Assembly (NCBI GenBank): GCA_900321515.1
Contig: ONWI01000027.1
Span: forward strand, 1-22,951
Length of the DNA: 22,951 nt
From: an uncultured Eubacteriales bacterium
GTDB lineage: Bacteria; Bacillota; Clostridia; Oscillospirales; Acutalibacteraceae
Direction: 5' to 3'
Shown one piece after another: positions 21,589 through 22,951 of the stretch (its first letter is position 1; each line of letters starts with the position of its first letter). The translations under genes and the position numbers were made by a program. The notes beneath the pieces are model-generated. The model did no database searches, had not been told where the DNA came from, and worked only from the letters and a program-made list of their open reading frames with translations.

Positions 21589-22932
21589 TTACAGATTGTT
21601 GCCGCGCGTGATGATACGGCTCCATTCAACCGGACCGATCGCGCCGTTCTGCTCAATGTCGAGCTGCCGCTGGAGGGCAAGAACCGCGTTGCGGGTCGCC
21701 TCGTCGAAGGTCCCCGTGACGTTGACCTGCGGTATCTGAGGATCGTTCTGCGAGATGATATTGAGGTAGCGCTGGATGATGGTGACGCTCTCGCCGCTGT
21801 CCCCGAAGACAAGGAACCTGCCGGGATAAGGTTCGCCGATGGCGCTCTGATAATTCGCGGGAAGTTCGCTCACCGCCGCACGGTATGCCCTTTCCACCTC
21901 GCCGAAAGTCTGCCTTCCGGCAATGCCGTCCACCGTCAGCCCATACAGCTTCTGGAAGGTGAAGACCGCGTCGCGGGTCTGTTCTCCGAAGTAGCCGGTG
22001 ATGGGTATGGGCGGCAGCTCCGGGAAGAAATATCCCAGAAAGGCGAGATAATACTGGAGCGCCTCCACGTCCACGCCGCTGTCGCCGAGTCTGAGGGCAC
22101 GGGTATATTTCCTCTCCACCTCGGATATTTCCAGACCCTCTCCCGTGATATCGCTCAGGCGCTTGACCGCGGCGAATATCTGCTTGATCTTGTACCATGT
22201 CGCCTTGCCGACCACTCCGTCGGGTTCGAGATTGAAGATATTCTGAAACGCGGTCACCGCCCGTTCGGTCTCAAAGTCATACACGCCGGTCAGGCTGCTG
22301 ATTCTGGGCAGGGCGGGATAATTGAGGGCAATGCGGTTGAGCTCGCGCTTGATGACCAGCACGTCGTCGCCGAATGACCCGCGGCGCAGCGGAACCCCCG
22401 GATAGGACGGGGTATTGTTTCCCACTGCCGCGTCTGTCACAAGGCGGATATTGTCGCCGTAGTAATACTGCAAAATCTGGAAGGCGTTCATTCCCTGCTC
22501 TGCGAGCCGGACGCTTCCCCACTGCGAGAGTCCGCTGCACTGGACGTACACACCGTCACAGAACTGAGCGTACAGCGGCACAATGCTGCCGTTGCGCACG
22601 ATGTAGTTGTTGAATATCTCGTCCACGATCTCGCTGATATTGCCGAATATCTCGCTGTCGGGCTGAAACGCCTGGTCATAGAGGGTGTTGTTGGTGATGT
22701 CAAAGTCGTAGCCGCGGCTGGGGTAGTATTCGGTGTAGATGCGGTTGAGGGCGAATGTGATCTGGGCCAGAATGTTGGCTCGCAGAGCCGCTTCGGGCCA
22801 GTTGGGGTAAATCTCATTGGAAGCGACGTTCTTGATGTATTCGGTAAAGCTGACGGTCACATTCTCGGCCTTTTCATTCGGCGCGCCGAGGTGAACCGTG
22901 ACAGTCTGCGGAATGATAGGCAATGTCGGCAT
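21589..22932 (-). CDS. SpoIID/LytB-like protein with three peptidoglycan-binding repeats
   Basis: 447 residues. Residues about 28-165 resemble the SpoIID/LytB lytic-transglycosylase domain: EYIKNVASNEIYPNWPEAAL with the likely catalytic Glu (E40), and the closing motif CSGLSQWGSVRLAEQGM (132-148) followed by ILQYYYG. Three PG_binding_1 repeats follow, starting at about 182 (PLRRGSFGDDVLVIKREL), 284 (ALRLGDSGVDVEALQYYL) and 372 (FGDSGESVTIIQRYL). Each has the FQ...DGVVG-type or equivalent ending. No signal peptide is visible: the N-terminus MPTLPIIPQTVTVHLG is not hydrophobic enough. GGAGG lies eight bases before the ATG, near the window end. A sporulation or spore-coat/cortex role is plausible from the family, and the lack of a secretion signal suggests action inside the mother cell. 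The promoter lies outside the window. Confidence 0.88.
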   Translation of the reverse strand: MPTLPIIPQTVTVHLGAPNEKAENVTVSFTEYIKNVASNEIYPNWPEAALRANILAQITFALNRIYTEYYPSRGYDFDITNNTLYDQAFQPDSEIFGNISEIVDEIFNNYIVRNGSIVPLYAQFCDGVYVQCSGLSQWGSVRLAEQGMNAFQILQYYYGDNIRLVTDAAVGNNTPSYPGVPLRRGSFGDDVLVIKRELNRIALNYPALPRISSLTGVYDFETERAVTAFQNIFNLEPDGVVGKATWYKIKQIFAAVKRLSDITGEGLEISEVERKYTRALRLGDSGVDVEALQYYLAFLGYFFPELPPIPITGYFGEQTRDAVFTFQKLYGLTVDGIAGRQTFGEVERAYRAAVSELPANYQSAIGEPYPGRFLVFGDSGESVTIIQRYLNIISQNDPQIPQVNVTGTFDEATRNAVLALQRQLDIEQNGAIGPVEWSRIITRGNNL

Positions 22933-22951
22933 TTAATTTCCCTCCGTCATA

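Noticed and set aside
21571..22377. Plus-strand open frame antisense to the SpoIID-like gene (268 codons)
   Set aside because: No ribosome binding site and no motif; it starts just after a strong terminator and lies opposite clear peptidoglycan-binding repeats.

Overview
The window looks like a chromosomal segment of a GC-rich, Gram-positive anaerobe, most likely a gut-type Clostridia (Oscillospiraceae/Ruminococcaceae or relatives). The grounds are strong AGGAGG-type ribosome binding sites before most genes, AT-rich intergenic promoters against GC-rich genes, a Firmicutes-type Ni/Co riboswitch before a cation efflux gene, a MerR/ABC-exporter cassette, and a SpoIID-like protein with peptidoglycan-binding repeats of a type I associate with spore-forming Clostridia. 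No rRNA, tRNA, insertion sequence or CRISPR array was seen. The taxonomic placement is inference.

Layout. (1) 1-2547, minus strand: acyl-CoA/AMP-ligase, then an MBL-fold hydrolase, then a gene cut by the window edge. All are joined by ATGA overlaps and read from one promoter near 2580-2608. (2) 2590-2816: AT-rich divergent promoter region. (3) 2817-17429, plus strand: one long surface-polysaccharide operon. Its order is WecG/TagA/CpsF transferase, a GT4 glycosyltransferase split into two coupled ORFs, a second GT4, a UDP-HexNAc dehydrogenase, a GT2, a hexapeptide acyltransferase, gmd, fcl, manC, manA, a Wzy-like polymerase, a class V aminotransferase, a cytidylyltransferase/Gfo-Idh-MocA fusion and a small acidic unknown. 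(4) 17426-18590: promoter, inverted repeat, NiCo (czcD-type) riboswitch with overlapping terminator, and a CDF metal exporter. (5) 18707-21570: membrane-anchored MerR regulator, small PLDc_N-type membrane protein, ABC ATPase and ABC permease, ending in a bidirectional terminator. (6) 21589-22932, minus strand: SpoIID-like/peptidoglycan-binding protein.

How the genes work together. manA, manC, gmd and fcl supply GDP-mannose and GDP-L-fucose from fructose-6-phosphate; only phosphomannomutase is missing from the window. The dehydrogenase supplies an acidic N-acetylhexosaminuronic sugar nucleotide. The transferases and acyltransferase build the repeat unit and the Wzy-like protein probably polymerises it. 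The last block, an aminotransferase plus a TagD-like cytidylyltransferase fused to an oxidoreductase, looks like a module for a CDP-activated small polyol or aminopolyol substituent. It is the best candidate here for undescribed chemistry. No flippase, priming transferase, chain-length regulator or dedicated polyol-phosphate transferase is visible, so these must lie elsewhere.

The clearest non-coding find is the NiCo riboswitch at about 17552-17645, recognised from its conserved core (CTGTGGGACAG and GCCGGGC) and from the mutually exclusive terminator beside it.
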